A stretch of 64,000 bases of DNA from SB15 sp964639245 (GCA_964639245.1 CAZXCU010000006.1:236582-300581), one strand, 5' to 3'; positions 26,414 through 35,771 are shown, counted from the first letter of the stretch. Numbers and translations are program-made. Notes: generated from the sequence alone by a model not told the origin.

Positions 26414-27583
26414 TTACAAAGCGCGGCAGAGCAACCCTTTAAGATACTGTCCTTCGGGAAAAGTCAGTGCAACCGGATGGTCAGTCGGCGCTTCGAGTTG
26501 TTTTAAAACCTGTGCTTCCCGTCCCGAATCCTCCAACGCGCCAAAAACAACTTTGCGGAACAAGTCCGGCTCAACCAACCCCGAACAGGAAAAAGTCATC
26601 AAAATGCCATTCGGATTCAATAGCTGCCATGCAATCAGGTTTAAATCCTTATAACCCCGCAGCGCCGCTTCAACATTTTTAGCGGATTTGGCGAACTTGG
26701 GCGGGTCAAGAATAATCATATCGAAGGTTTCGCCCTCGGTGCGGTAATCGCGCAGCAGTTCAAACACATCCGCCGCAATTAATGGGGTGTCTACGAAACC
26801 GTTCAAGGTCAAATTTTTATCGGCTAATTCCAAAATGGACTCGGAGGCATCTACTGAAATCACCGAGTCGGCACCCGCATGGTACGCATACACCGCGAAC
26901 CCACCCGTATAGGAAAATAAATTCAAAACGCGCATTCCGGGGCGGACAAAATCTGCACAAATACGGCGGTTTTCGCGCTGATCAAGGTAAAAGCCAGTTT
27001 TGTGTCCGCGCTGAATATCTACCAACAAGCGATGTCCATGTTCATGGATTTCAAGCAGTTCGGGCGGTTTTTCGCCCAATAAAACGCCAGTGGCTTCAGG
27101 CAAGCCTTCCCGCGCCCGCACATCAACATCGCTCCGTTCGTAAATGCCGCGTGGATGCAGCAGCCCATGAAGAATGTCTGCCAGTTCATATTTGTGCCGT
27201 TCGATTCCGGCAGTCAGCGCTTGCAGGACGACAAATTCGCCATATTTATCCACGATGAGGCCCGGCAGATAATCACTTTCGGCATGAACCAAGCGCCGCG
27301 CTTCATTGGATGGAATCTCGCCGCGCCATGCGATGGCCTGTTTAAGTCGCGCTTCCCAAAAATCGGAATCGATCGGTTCATCCTCCCATGTCAGCACCCG
27401 CAGACGGATAGTGGAATGGGGACTCCAGAGACCTTTTGCCAGAAAATCGCCGGACTCAGCTACCAAGGTCACCACATCGCCAGCGCCGGGAGTCCCGGTA
27501 AAACGTTTAATGGCTTTGGAGTAAATCCACGGGTGGCGGCGGTGAATCGTTTTGAGGCGGTCAGTGTGTAAAACGGCTTTCAA
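26414..27583 (-). CDS. Class I rRNA methyltransferase, RlmI-like
   Basis: The 389-residue protein has an N-terminal PUA-type RNA-binding domain (HRRHPWIYSKAI), a middle EEHEA-like region, and a Rossmann methyltransferase with LNLFSYTGGFAVYA and the catalytic-loop motif DPPKFAKS. This is the layout of RlmI/RlmK-like enzymes that methylate a cytosine of 23S rRNA with S-adenosylmethionine. It is 36 bases after ligA and may be on the polX-ligA transcript. The exact target base is unproven. Confidence 0.88.
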   Translation of the reverse strand: MKAVLHTDRLKTIHRRHPWIYSKAIKRFTGTPGAGDVVTLVAESGDFLAKGLWSPHSTIRLRVLTWEDEPIDSDFWEARLKQAIAWRGEIPSNEARRLVHAESDYLPGLIVDKYGEFVVLQALTAGIERHKYELADILHGLLHPRGIYERSDVDVRAREGLPEATGVLLGEKPPELLEIHEHGHRLLVDIQRGHKTGFYLDQRENRRICADFVRPGMRVLNLFSYTGGFAVYAYHAGADSVISVDASESILELADKNLTLNGFVDTPLIAADVFELLRDYRTEGETFDMIILDPPKFAKSAKNVEAALRGYKDLNLIAWQLLNPNGILMTFSCSGLVEPDLFRKVVFGALEDSGREAQVLKQLEAPTDHPVALTFPEGQYLKGLLCRAL

Positions 27584-27619
27584 TGGAAATCCTTTAGATA
27601 AGGGGAGGAATCGCTGCCC

Positions 27620-29626
27620 CTATGGGTTAATTAAATTGAGCAAGCCTTGTTCATCCAGAATAGGGATGCCGAGTTCTTGCGCTTTGGTGAGCTTGCTGCC
27701 TGCCGCTTCGCCTGCCACGACGTAATGGGTTTTTTTGCTGACGCTCCCTTTGACTGAACCGCCATGCGATTCAATCAATGCCCCCGCTTCCTCACGGGAG
27801 AGGGTGGGGAGTGAACCTGTCAGGACAAAGGTTAATCCAACGAGTTTGTCGCTGGTCGGTGCTTCTCGAATATCTTCCAGATTGACCCCTGCCCGCCGAA
27901 ATTTTTCAATTAAAGCGAGGTGGGGGGCTTGCGAGAAATATTCGACAATCGCATCTGCTGTATGTGGCCCAATACCCTCAATTTGATCAATTTGTTCATG
28001 GGTGGCGTTCATCAACTCGTCCATCGTGCGGAAGTGTGCGGTTAGCAGTGTTGCTATCGTGCTGCCTACCCCACGAATCCCCAAACTGGCAACGAGTCGG
28101 GCAAGTGGGCGTGATTTTGCTGCTGCGGCGCTGTTGAGCAGGTTATCCACTTTTTTCTGGGCGAACCCTTCCAAGGCCAGCAGTTGTTCTGCCTCTAGGA
28201 AGAATAAATCGCCTTCATCATGAATCAACCCTTTTTCCAGCAGCAGGCGTACACCATTTTCGCCTAACCCGTCAATATCCATCGCGCCGCGTGACACAAA
28301 ATAGATGATATTGCGGGCGACCCGTTCCGGGCAGGTGGGGTTGGAACAGTAGTAGGCCACTTCACCTTCGGGACGGATCACGGGTTGTCCACAAATCGGA
28401 CAAGTTTCCGGTGCTAAAATCGGGGTTTCTTCGCCTGTTCGTGCCTCAACAATTGGCCCAACGACGTAGGGAATGACATCACCGGAACGTTTGACAATGA
28501 CTCGATCCCTCAAGCGAATATCCTTGTCTCGAATCAAGTCATAGTTATGCAGGCTGGCACTTTTGACTGTCACATTCAGGAAAACTGGCTCCAACTCGGC
28601 GGTTGGGGTCAACACACCTGTTCGCCCCACATTGGCGGTCACACCAATTAGGCGGGTTGTGGCTTCTTCTGAAGGGAATTTATAAGCCGTTGCACCGCGT
28701 GGATCTTTGCCCACCACCCCCAATTCTTCAAAAATGGCATGGCTATTAACCTTGATGACCAACCCGTCAATTTCATAGGGGAGGGTGTGGCGTTTTTCCA
28801 CAAATGATTCGCAGTAGACCGCCGCTTTTTCGATGCTGTCAAAATACTGTGCTTCGCTGGCGGTTAAAAAGCCTGCTCCGTGCAAAAATTGCAGGGTTGC
28901 CCATTGAGTCGGCGGAATAGTGCCATCAGCATCGACAATCGAATAGAGATACCCAATCAAAGGGCGCGTCGCCGTAATCCGCGAATCTTTTTGTTTGAGT
29001 GTGCCAGAAGCGGTATTGCGGGCATTGACATAGAGAGGCAACCCTTCTTCCGCCTGTTTTTCGTTAATTTTCTTAAAATCATCTTTGTGGAACAGCACTT
29101 CGCCGCGCACGACCAAACGCGGCGGGATATTTTCGCCCATCAACCGCAGGGGGATACTTTTAATGGTGCGGACGTTCGACGTGACATCATCACCAATCTC
29201 CCCGTTGCCGCGGGTTGCCGCCTGCACCAGCACGCCATTTTCATAGGTTAGTACCACTGTCAGCCCATCAAATTTAGGCTCGACCACAAAATCGAGTTTG
29301 TCTCGATCTTCCGGCGTGAGCAACCGTTTAATCCGTTCGCACCACGCCAGAATGTCTTCGGTGCTAAAAGCGTTGCTCAGGCTTAAAATGGGTTTGATGT
29401 GGGGGATTTTAGGCAAATCTGAAATCGGTTCAAAACCCGCTCGTTGGGTTGGTGAATCTGGCGTGATGAGTTCGGGATGCACTTCCTCAATCGCCCGCAG
29501 TTCGTGATACAACAGGTCATATTCCCCATCAGTAATAATCGGGGCGCTGAGAACATGATAGCGGTAGTTGTGTTCTTGTAATTCGCGGCGGAGTTGTTCC
29601 GCCCGTTGAGCCATCTCATGCGTCAT
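27620..29626 (-). CDS. ligA: NAD-dependent DNA ligase LigA
   Basis: LigA seals nicks in DNA using NAD. The 668-residue protein shows the Ia domain (HNYRYHVLSAP), the adenylation motif EPKFDG with Lys118, the OB fold, a four-Cys zinc finger (CPICG and CSNPTC), helix-hairpin-helix repeats and a C-terminal BRCT domain (LTFVLTGSLPTLSREEA). The ATG at 29626 directly follows the stop of the SH3 gene as TAAGATG, so translation is coupled. Co-transcription with polX is a neat pairing of gap-filling and sealing. Confidence 0.97.
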   Translation of the reverse strand: MTHEMAQRAEQLRRELQEHNYRYHVLSAPIITDGEYDLLYHELRAIEEVHPELITPDSPTQRAGFEPISDLPKIPHIKPILSLSNAFSTEDILAWCERIKRLLTPEDRDKLDFVVEPKFDGLTVVLTYENGVLVQAATRGNGEIGDDVTSNVRTIKSIPLRLMGENIPPRLVVRGEVLFHKDDFKKINEKQAEEGLPLYVNARNTASGTLKQKDSRITATRPLIGYLYSIVDADGTIPPTQWATLQFLHGAGFLTASEAQYFDSIEKAAVYCESFVEKRHTLPYEIDGLVIKVNSHAIFEELGVVGKDPRGATAYKFPSEEATTRLIGVTANVGRTGVLTPTAELEPVFLNVTVKSASLHNYDLIRDKDIRLRDRVIVKRSGDVIPYVVGPIVEARTGEETPILAPETCPICGQPVIRPEGEVAYYCSNPTCPERVARNIIYFVSRGAMDIDGLGENGVRLLLEKGLIHDEGDLFFLEAEQLLALEGFAQKKVDNLLNSAAAAKSRPLARLVASLGIRGVGSTIATLLTAHFRTMDELMNATHEQIDQIEGIGPHTADAIVEYFSQAPHLALIEKFRRAGVNLEDIREAPTSDKLVGLTFVLTGSLPTLSREEAGALIESHGGSVKGSVSKKTHYVVAGEAAGSKLTKAQELGIPILDEQGLLNLINP

Positions 29627-29627
29627 C

Positions 29628-30353
29628 TTACGGCGCTGCACTTTCCGCGATTAAAAATTCTAAAGCTGCCCACCCAAATTGACCGGGGCGGCTAATACTC
29701 TCTACTTTGCACCATTCAATCTCATCAAAAAATTGCGGGCCGTCCACCACCTGCAAAGTATCGCCTTCACGGGCAACAAACTGCACTTCGGAGGAACGAC
29801 GGGGTTCTTCCCGCAAATTTAACCCGACTGTTCCCGTATTAAAAACCACCACCCGTTGATTTAACAGACACCCGCCCGGCAAAGACGTTTGAGTCGGTTC
29901 CACCGTTGGTAAAGATTCATCTTGAGTCACTTGGACACCGGGAATCGCGGTCGGGAGTGCATTAAAACCCGCTTGGGTGGGTTGAATCGCCGAAGTCACA
30001 ATAATGACTTGGGGGGTCTGGTCAACCAGCGCCGCACTGCCCAGATTAAGCACAAAAATCATCAATCCAACGGCGGCTCCCCCCACTACCAAGACCAGCA
30101 CCACCAGCGACCAACATGGCAGATAGAGGCCGCTGTCACGCGGGGCGCGTCGCCCCCCCCGATACGGCGGCATGGGTTTGCCCGGCAAGGGGCCTGTTCC
30201 ACGACGCGGCGGCACCTCTTCGTCAATGGGTTTGCTGCTTGGTGAAGGAGAAACAGGGCGGAATGCGCCTGTAGATTGTGTATCGCGTCGGCCTTCATAG
30301 CCGCGACGTGGAATCTCATCCCCTTTCGGAGCTTGGCGTGTTTTGTCGTCCAT
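29628..30353 (-). CDS. Membrane-anchored SH3-domain protein
   Basis: The 241-residue protein has a charged, Pro- and Arg-rich cytoplasmic tail (1-70), one membrane helix (about 80-105), a Thr/Pro-rich stretch, and a bacterial SH3-like domain (VGLNLREEPRRSSEV, REGDTLQVVDGP, FGWAALEFL) outside. Such domains often bind cell-wall peptides. Its place between polX and ligA, six bases from one and one base from the other, is odd, as no DNA function is visible. It may simply share the transcript. Confidence 0.8.
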   Translation of the reverse strand: MDDKTRQAPKGDEIPRRGYEGRRDTQSTGAFRPVSPSPSSKPIDEEVPPRRGTGPLPGKPMPPYRGGRRAPRDSGLYLPCWSLVVLVLVVGGAAVGLMIFVLNLGSAALVDQTPQVIIVTSAIQPTQAGFNALPTAIPGVQVTQDESLPTVEPTQTSLPGGCLLNQRVVVFNTGTVGLNLREEPRRSSEVQFVAREGDTLQVVDGPQFFDEIEWCKVESISRPGQFGWAALEFLIAESAAP

Positions 30354-30359
30354 CGCGCC

Positions 30360-32096
30360 CTATTTACCTCTTGGCGTTACCCAATTTAAAAATCGTTCGA
30401 TAGGCCATGTATTAATGACTTGTTCGGCGGTGAGCCATGCACGACGGGCTGTCCCGATGCCATAGGGCAGTACATCAAATTCTTCCAGCGCATGAGCATC
30501 GGTGTTAATGGTAATTTTAATCCCTAATTCCGCTGCACGACGGGCATACGACGCGGATAAATCCAAGCGCATGGGATTAGCATTAATTTCCAGTGCGATA
30601 TCGTGCTGTTTAGCGGCCTCAAACACGGCATCCATATCCAAATCGGCGGGTTCACGGCTGGGAATCAACTGTCCGGTAGGATGCGCGATGATGTCCACAT
30701 GCGGATTTGAAATGGCATTCAGCATCCGTTGGGTGACTTGTTCACGGGGTTGGCGCAAACTCACATGCAGCGATGCAATCACCACATCCAACTGGGCTAA
30801 AATTTCATCGGGATAATCCAGCGTGCCATCGGCTTTAATTTCCATTTCTGTGCCATGCAGCACGCGAATTTCCCCGCCCATTTCTGCGTCCATCGCGCGA
30901 ATTTCAGCTTGCTGTGCCAATAGCCGTTCAATACTTAGCCCATTCGCCACACCAAGACTGCGTGAATGGTCGGTGATGACGATATATTTCAGCCCACGAC
31001 TTCGCGCATGGTTGACCACTTCCCACAGCGTCGCTTTGCCGTCGCTTTCGGTGGTGTGCATATGCAAATTACTGAGCATATCGGATTCACCAATCAATTG
31101 GGGGAGTGCATTTCTTTGGGCGGCTTCAATTTCGCCCTGATTTTCGCGCAGTTCCGGCGGAATGTATGGCAGACCTAACACCGCATAGACTTCTTCTTCC
31201 GTCGCGCACAAAATTTCGCGCCCACTGCCATCGGTGGCAGTATAGGCATGTTCATTCAGGCTTAAGCCTTTTTCCAGCGCCAATTCGCGCATCCGAATGT
31301 TATGGGCTTGGCTGCCTGTAAAATAAGCGAGACCTGTCCCATATTTTTCTGGTGGGAGTACCCGTACATCCACCTGACGACCATTCACCAGTTCAATTGA
31401 ACTTTTCGCCTGTCCATGCCCCAACACCCGCGCCACATCAGACCGTGTAACAAAGCGTTCCATAATTGGAGCCGGTGTATCAGACATGACCAGCAAATCT
31501 ATATCGCCAATTGTCGGACGGAAACGGCGCAAACTCCCTGCCACATGCCCCTGTTTGGCTTCGGGCAAGGTCAGCAAATCTTCCAGAATATTCAACGCCA
31601 GTGGCAAAGCAGCCCCGATAGGCAAACGGTCTGTTTGTCGGGCCAGCGACTCGATGCCTTCAATGATTTTTTGTTCGCTTTTTTTGCCCATCCCCGGCAG
31701 ATTTTGGAGTTCGCCAGCCCGCGCTGCTTTTTCCAACGCCTCAAGGGTGATGATACCGAGTTTTTCGCGGAACAACTGGGCTTTTTTCGGCCCGACCCCG
31801 TTGACGCGCAGCACCGCCAGCATCGAGGGGGGGATTTCTTTTGCCAGCCGTTCATAAAATTCGAGCTTGCCTGTGGTCAGCATTTCCTCGATTTTTTCCG
31901 CCAGTGTTGCGCCAATATGCGGAATTTCTTCTAACTTTCCTTCGGCGTAAATGGCATTTAAATCACGCGGCAGTTCGGCAATCACCTGTGCAGCGTTGCG
32001 ATAGGCCATAATGCGGTGGATGATTTCCCCTTTAATCAGGAGCATATCCGCCACGTCTTCAAAAGTTTTGGCTACAGTGAGATTTGTGATTCGCAT
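30360..32096 (-). CDS. polX: DNA polymerase X with C-terminal PHP domain
   Basis: Bacterial PolX fills short gaps in base-excision repair. The 578-residue protein has the N-terminal helix-hairpin-helix region (IPHIGATLAEKIEEML, VNGVGPKKAQLF), the nucleotidyltransferase core with metal ligands in GDIDLLVMSD and QVDVRVLPP, and a PHP domain from about 340 (SNLHMHTTESDGKATLWE, VITDHS) that usually gives 3'-5' exonuclease activity. It heads the polX-SH3-ligA-rlmI group. A TATAAT box lies only 7-12 bases before the ATG, so the mRNA may be nearly leaderless. A LexA-type box is 22 bases upstream. Confidence 0.96.
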   Translation of the reverse strand: MRITNLTVAKTFEDVADMLLIKGEIIHRIMAYRNAAQVIAELPRDLNAIYAEGKLEEIPHIGATLAEKIEEMLTTGKLEFYERLAKEIPPSMLAVLRVNGVGPKKAQLFREKLGIITLEALEKAARAGELQNLPGMGKKSEQKIIEGIESLARQTDRLPIGAALPLALNILEDLLTLPEAKQGHVAGSLRRFRPTIGDIDLLVMSDTPAPIMERFVTRSDVARVLGHGQAKSSIELVNGRQVDVRVLPPEKYGTGLAYFTGSQAHNIRMRELALEKGLSLNEHAYTATDGSGREILCATEEEVYAVLGLPYIPPELRENQGEIEAAQRNALPQLIGESDMLSNLHMHTTESDGKATLWEVVNHARSRGLKYIVITDHSRSLGVANGLSIERLLAQQAEIRAMDAEMGGEIRVLHGTEMEIKADGTLDYPDEILAQLDVVIASLHVSLRQPREQVTQRMLNAISNPHVDIIAHPTGQLIPSREPADLDMDAVFEAAKQHDIALEINANPMRLDLSASYARRAAELGIKITINTDAHALEEFDVLPYGIGTARRAWLTAEQVINTWPIERFLNWVTPRGK

Positions 32097-32115
32097 AGGC
32101 TTATTATAGCACTCG

Positions 32116-32143
32116 TTGAACGTTTGTTCCTGACTATTATAGT
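32116..32143 (+). promoter_or_regulatory. Divergent promoter region with a perfect LexA-type box
   Basis: GAACGTTTGTTC (32118-32129) is the exact complement-copy of the box at the ssb promoter. On the plus strand it overlaps the -35 TTGAAC (32116-32121) and spacer of a promoter whose -10 is TATAGT (32138-32143, spacing 16). On the minus strand TATAAT boxes at 32103-32108 and 32136-32141 flank it and could serve polX. One bound repressor could close both directions. Confidence 0.6.
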
Positions 32144-32149
32144 GGGATT

Positions 32150-32266
32150 TTTGGGGTACGCCTGCTAAGTTCAGACTAGATACACGCGGTACTGGTACTG
32201 GATTGTGGTTTATTGGTAGTGTTCCGTGTTGTATGGGTGGCTGCCTACGTTCAGGCAGCCTTTTTT
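32150..32266 (+). ncRNA. Candidate small RNA divergent from polX
   Basis: A plus-strand promoter with -10 at 32138-32143 is followed about 115 bases later by a strong terminator. No open frame with a ribosome site lies between them. The nearest plus-strand gene upstream is 6.6 kb away and has its own terminator, so the terminator needs a local transcript to explain it. The promoter carries the LexA-type box. The ends are estimates. Confidence 0.45.
32239..32266 (+). terminator. Orphan rho-independent terminator
   Basis: GGCTGCCT (32239-32246) pairs perfectly with AGGCAGCC (32253-32260) around a six-base loop, followed by six T. It sits in the gap between divergent polX and copC-like genes. 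Confidence 0.9.
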
Positions 32267-32335
32267 GTCTTTATTTTGTGCGTAAGCCTGCTATGATTAA
32301 CACCATCGTCTATCCGTGAAAAAAGACACAAAACC

Positions 32336-32824
32336 GTGAAACGCCACCTTCTTTTTTTGAGTGCAGCCAGCCTTGTTGTCTTAGGTTTTGCGCGGCTTGT
32401 GGCAGCGCACGCGGTCTTAGAAAAAGCTGCGCCCGAACCCGGTGCAGTGATTGAAGATGAACTTGAAGAAGTGCGCCTCGAATTTAGCGAGGGAGTCAAA
32501 GACCCTCAGATTACGCTGCTGCCCCAGTGTGAAGACTGCGGCGATGAACTCTATGAGTTAGCCATCGAGCAGCCGGAAGCAAATGTTGTGATTGGAAAAA
32601 TTGATGCAGGCATGGTCAAAGCCGATTACAATGTGCTGTGGTCGGTCAATTCATTGGACGACCATCCCATTAGCGGTACATACAGTTTTACCTATGAAGG
32701 GCCGGATACCACCCTGAATCGCTATTGGGTCATTATTCCTTTTATCGTGATTGTCGCCATGGTCAGTTTTGGGCTGATGCTGTATGTCCTCAAGCAGTAC
32801 AGACCACAAAGTGCGAGACGATGA
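32336..32824 (+). CDS. CopC-domain copper-binding membrane protein
   Basis: The 162-residue protein starts at a GTG and has a signal peptide ending near AAHAVLEKAAPEPGA, the usual mature start of CopC with a copper-binding His. A CopC beta-sandwich follows (VRLEFSEGV, NSLDDHPISGTYSF with a second His), then one C-terminal membrane helix (about 130-155). A Cys pair (PQCEDCGD) may also bind metal. It overlaps ctaA by four bases (ATGA). Together with the heme genes this suggests a role in copper delivery for a terminal oxidase. Confidence 0.85.
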   Translation: MKRHLLFLSAASLVVLGFARLVAAHAVLEKAAPEPGAVIEDELEEVRLEFSEGVKDPQITLLPQCEDCGDELYELAIEQPEANVVIGKIDAGMVKADYNVLWSVNSLDDHPISGTYSFTYEGPDTTLNRYWVIIPFIVIVAMVSFGLMLYVLKQYRPQSARR

Positions 32825-33729
32825 GAGTCGCTTACACGGAGCGTTTTTATTTTGGCATCGTCAGCCTCACCGCCGCCTTGACCCTCCTGCTGATTGTGGT
32901 CGGGGCGGCAGTGCGTGTGACCCATGCTGAAACCGGTTGCGGGGGGACATGGCCTTTGTGTGATGGCCGGGTGCTGCCTCCACTAGCAAATTCGCTGGCA
33001 TGGTTGGATTGGACACACCGCCTCATCACCCTCTTGACCGTGCTGTGCATGGTCGGGGCAGGCTTCGCTGCACGGCGGTTGATGCACCAGCGTCCTGAAG
33101 TCACCACACCCCTGTATCTTGGGTTGGGTTTGCTGGCTTTGCAGAGCCTCATGGGGGCCGGAAATGTGCTGGTTCATGCTGAAACCACCCTCCCCCTGTT
33201 ACATCTGGGATTTGCGGTGATTATTTTAAGTTGTTTGGTCGCTTCTCTCACAAGTCTTGTTGTTGAATCGCCGCTTGTTGTTAATGGGGATAAATTTCCT
33301 CTGGCGGTACAGGGCGCAACGCTCATGATTTTTATGGTGTTGATGACGGGAGCGTTGGTGGTGGGCAGCCATTCGTCTACTGCCTGCGGAACATGGCCTT
33401 TGTGCGACAACACTGCGTCGGAGGCAGCCCTGCTCCATTGGGTACACCGTGGCAGTGTGCTGCTCTTGGGGGTTATTTTGATGTCTCTGGTCTGGCAAGT
33501 ACGCATAGACCGCCCTCATGACACTTTCAGTCTGTGGGGAACCATTGTTTTGCTTGGTCTTTACGCGGTTCAGGCCGCGATCGGGGCGCTGTATATCTTC
33601 TCGGATTTTGGCGACCTTTTTAGTATTTTACACGTCACTTTTGCGGGCGCGATGTGGGCAGCGGCGGTTGCTTTGAACGTGGCGCTGGCAAAACAACCAA
33701 CAGGGAGTAGCCATGAAAGCAGTTATTAA
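32821..33729 (+). CDS. ctaA: Heme A synthase CtaA
   Basis: CtaA oxidises heme O to heme A for cytochrome c oxidase. The 302-residue protein has eight predicted membrane helices in two similar halves. Each half has a paired motif (ETGCGGTWPLCDG and TACGTWPLCDN) with Cys residues that may form disulfides, and heme-ligand His residues in DWTHRL, LHLGF, HWVHRG and LHVTF. The start at 32821 overlaps the CopC-like gene as ATGA, and the end overlaps ctaB by 17 bases. Confidence 0.94.
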   Translation: MRVAYTERFYFGIVSLTAALTLLLIVVGAAVRVTHAETGCGGTWPLCDGRVLPPLANSLAWLDWTHRLITLLTVLCMVGAGFAARRLMHQRPEVTTPLYLGLGLLALQSLMGAGNVLVHAETTLPLLHLGFAVIILSCLVASLTSLVVESPLVVNGDKFPLAVQGATLMIFMVLMTGALVVGSHSSTACGTWPLCDNTASEAALLHWVHRGSVLLLGVILMSLVWQVRIDRPHDTFSLWGTIVLLGLYAVQAAIGALYIFSDFGDLFSILHVTFAGAMWAAAVALNVALAKQPTGSSHESSY

Positions 33730-34576
33730 CGATTACGTTCAACTCACCAAACCCCGGATTGCCATTTTGCTGGTTTTTACCACGGTCACTGCCATGATTA
33801 TCGCTGCGAACGGCGTGCCTGCACTGGATATTTTGTTGGCGACCATTTTGGGTGGGGCATTGGCTTCGGGCGGGTCAAGTGCGGTCAATCAATATTATGA
33901 CCGTGATATGGACAGCAAAATGTCCCGTACCAAAAAACGTCCGATTGCCGCCGGGCGGATTTCACCGATGGCGGGGTTGGCTTACGGGGTGGCGCTTATT
34001 TTGCTCTCTACCGCGCTGCTGGGGACGTTCGTCAATTGGTTGGCGGCAAGTCTGGCGTTGGCAGGGGCGATTTACTACATTTTCCTCTATACCATGCTGC
34101 TCAAACGCAACACCGTGATGAACATTGTCATTGGCGGGGGGGCCGGCGCGATTCCCGTTTTGGTTGGTTGGGCGGCAGTTCATGGCAGTTTGGCGGTAGA
34201 AGCATGGCTGCTTTTTGCCATCATTTTCTACTGGACTCCGCCGCACAGTTGGGCGCTGGCGCTGTTGGTTAACGCCGATTACACCCGCGCTGATGTTCCC
34301 ATGATGCCTGTTGCACGCGGCGAAGAAACCACCCGCAAACAAATTTTGCTCTATTCACTGTTGTTGTTTGCGCTCACGCTTGTGCCTGTGTCGGTTGCCA
34401 TGCTCGGTCTGTTCTATTTTGTCTCCGCGCTGCTGTTGGGGGCTGGGTTGCTCTGGCGTTCGGTGCAGTTAATTCAGGAAAAAACCGCGCTGGCCTCCAA
34501 ACGCATGTACAAATACTCAACCGCCTATTTAGCGCTGTTGTTCCTTGCCATGATGGTTGACCGCACCCTGTTTTAA
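33713..34576 (+). CDS. ctaB: Protoheme IX farnesyltransferase CtaB
   Basis: CtaB adds a farnesyl group to heme B to give heme O, the substrate of CtaA. The 287-residue membrane protein of the UbiA family shows the Asp-rich motif NQYYDRDMDSKMSRTKKR and the following PIAAGRI, plus the second motif YWTPPHSWALAL. It is the last gene of copC-ctaA-ctaB and is followed by a terminator. No oxidase subunit gene is in the window. Confidence 0.96.
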   Translation: MKAVINDYVQLTKPRIAILLVFTTVTAMIIAANGVPALDILLATILGGALASGGSSAVNQYYDRDMDSKMSRTKKRPIAAGRISPMAGLAYGVALILLSTALLGTFVNWLAASLALAGAIYYIFLYTMLLKRNTVMNIVIGGGAGAIPVLVGWAAVHGSLAVEAWLLFAIIFYWTPPHSWALALLVNADYTRADVPMMPVARGEETTRKQILLYSLLLFALTLVPVSVAMLGLFYFVSALLLGAGLLWRSVQLIQEKTALASKRMYKYSTAYLALLFLAMMVDRTLF

Positions 34577-34586
34577 TATGGGTCAG

Positions 34587-34606
34587 GATGGGCAGCCCAT
34601 CTTTTT
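34587..34606 (+). terminator. Terminator of the copC-ctaA-ctaB operon
   Basis: GATGGGC (34587-34593) and GCCCATC (34595-34601) form a stem, with the inner pairs opening to a small loop, followed by five T. Confidence 0.8.
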
Positions 34607-34686
34607 ATGATACACGTTCATGGATTGGACTCGTATTGAAAGCCGCCCGCAACCCGCTAGAATAGAAAACCTAGAAAGGGTTGCGT

Positions 34687-35703
34687 GTGTTACCTGCCAT
34701 TGAAAAATTCGACTCCAGCTTGGGTATTCGCATCTATCGAATGCCAGTAGAAGCCTTTCAAACCCTTACCGCCTATACCTACCTTCTGGTTGGCAATTGC
34801 ATCCCGACCCTTGTGGATTGCGGGTCGGGGTATGGTAATTCCAATGAGCATCTGCTGGCAGCACTCCACACTGTCCGCGAAGATTTTGGCGAAAAACTGG
34901 GTTTAGAAGATATTCAGCGTATTTTTATCACGCATGGACATATTGACCACCACGGCGGACTCTCTTTTATCCGTGAAAAACTCAAGGGCGCACAGGTGGG
35001 CATTCATCCGTTAGACCGCCGTATTCTGGTGGCGTATGAGGAACGGGTGATTGTCTCAACGAAAAATCTGCGGGTTTACTTGCAAAGGGCAGGCGTTTCT
35101 GCGGAACATACTCAGAATCTGATGGATTTATACGGCTTTGCCAAACGGTTGATTCGCTCTGAAAGCGTTGACTTTTCGCTAGAGGAAGGCATCATGCTAG
35201 ATGGGATGGAATTTATCCATACACCGGGGCATTGTTCCGGGCAGGTGTGCGTCCGTATCGGCGAAATCATGCTGACGGCTGACCATATTTTAAATCGCAT
35301 CACGCCCCATCAAGCGCCGGAAAGCATCACACACTCGACAGGGCTAGGGCATTATCTGGAATCGCTTGAAAAAATTAAAAAAATAGAGGGCATCGAACGA
35401 GGGTTAGGCGGGCATGAAACCCCTATCGAAAATGTGTACCAGCGCATTGAAGGGATTAAACACGACCATCACACCAAACTGAATCGGATTCTGGAAATTA
35501 TTCGTCAGGCGGAACACCCTGTGACCATCAGCGATGTGAGCAAAGCCATGTATGCCAATGTCCATGGGTATCAGGTATTGTTAGCGCTGGAAGAAGTGGG
35601 CGCACACATTGAATATCTCTACGAACATGGGGAACTTGCTGTTTCTAACCTTGATGAAGTGGAAAAAGCAGATAATCCGGCGCTGTTGTATTGCATCTCG
35701 TAG
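34687..35703 (+). CDS. MBL-fold metallo-hydrolase with C-terminal helical domain
   Basis: The 338-residue protein has the metallo-beta-lactamase metal motif THGHIDHHGG, a later His in HTPGHCSGQVCV, Asp in TADHIL, and a last His in GGHETPI. The C-terminal 80 residues (PVTISDVSKAMY, LLALEEVGAHIEYLYEHGEL) look like a small winged helix found in some LACTB2-like members. The substrate could be a thioester, lactone or nucleic acid. The GTG at 34687 has AAAGGG six bases upstream; a TTG at 34681 is the alternative. Confidence 0.85.
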   Translation: MLPAIEKFDSSLGIRIYRMPVEAFQTLTAYTYLLVGNCIPTLVDCGSGYGNSNEHLLAALHTVREDFGEKLGLEDIQRIFITHGHIDHHGGLSFIREKLKGAQVGIHPLDRRILVAYEERVIVSTKNLRVYLQRAGVSAEHTQNLMDLYGFAKRLIRSESVDFSLEEGIMLDGMEFIHTPGHCSGQVCVRIGEIMLTADHILNRITPHQAPESITHSTGLGHYLESLEKIKKIEGIERGLGGHETPIENVYQRIEGIKHDHHTKLNRILEIIRQAEHPVTISDVSKAMYANVHGYQVLLALEEVGAHIEYLYEHGELAVSNLDEVEKADNPALLYCIS

Positions 35704-35771
35704 GAAAAGCGTGTTCATTTTTCCGGCGTAGCTCATGCTACAATCGAACTGGCAAAAATGTTGGGTGGTCT

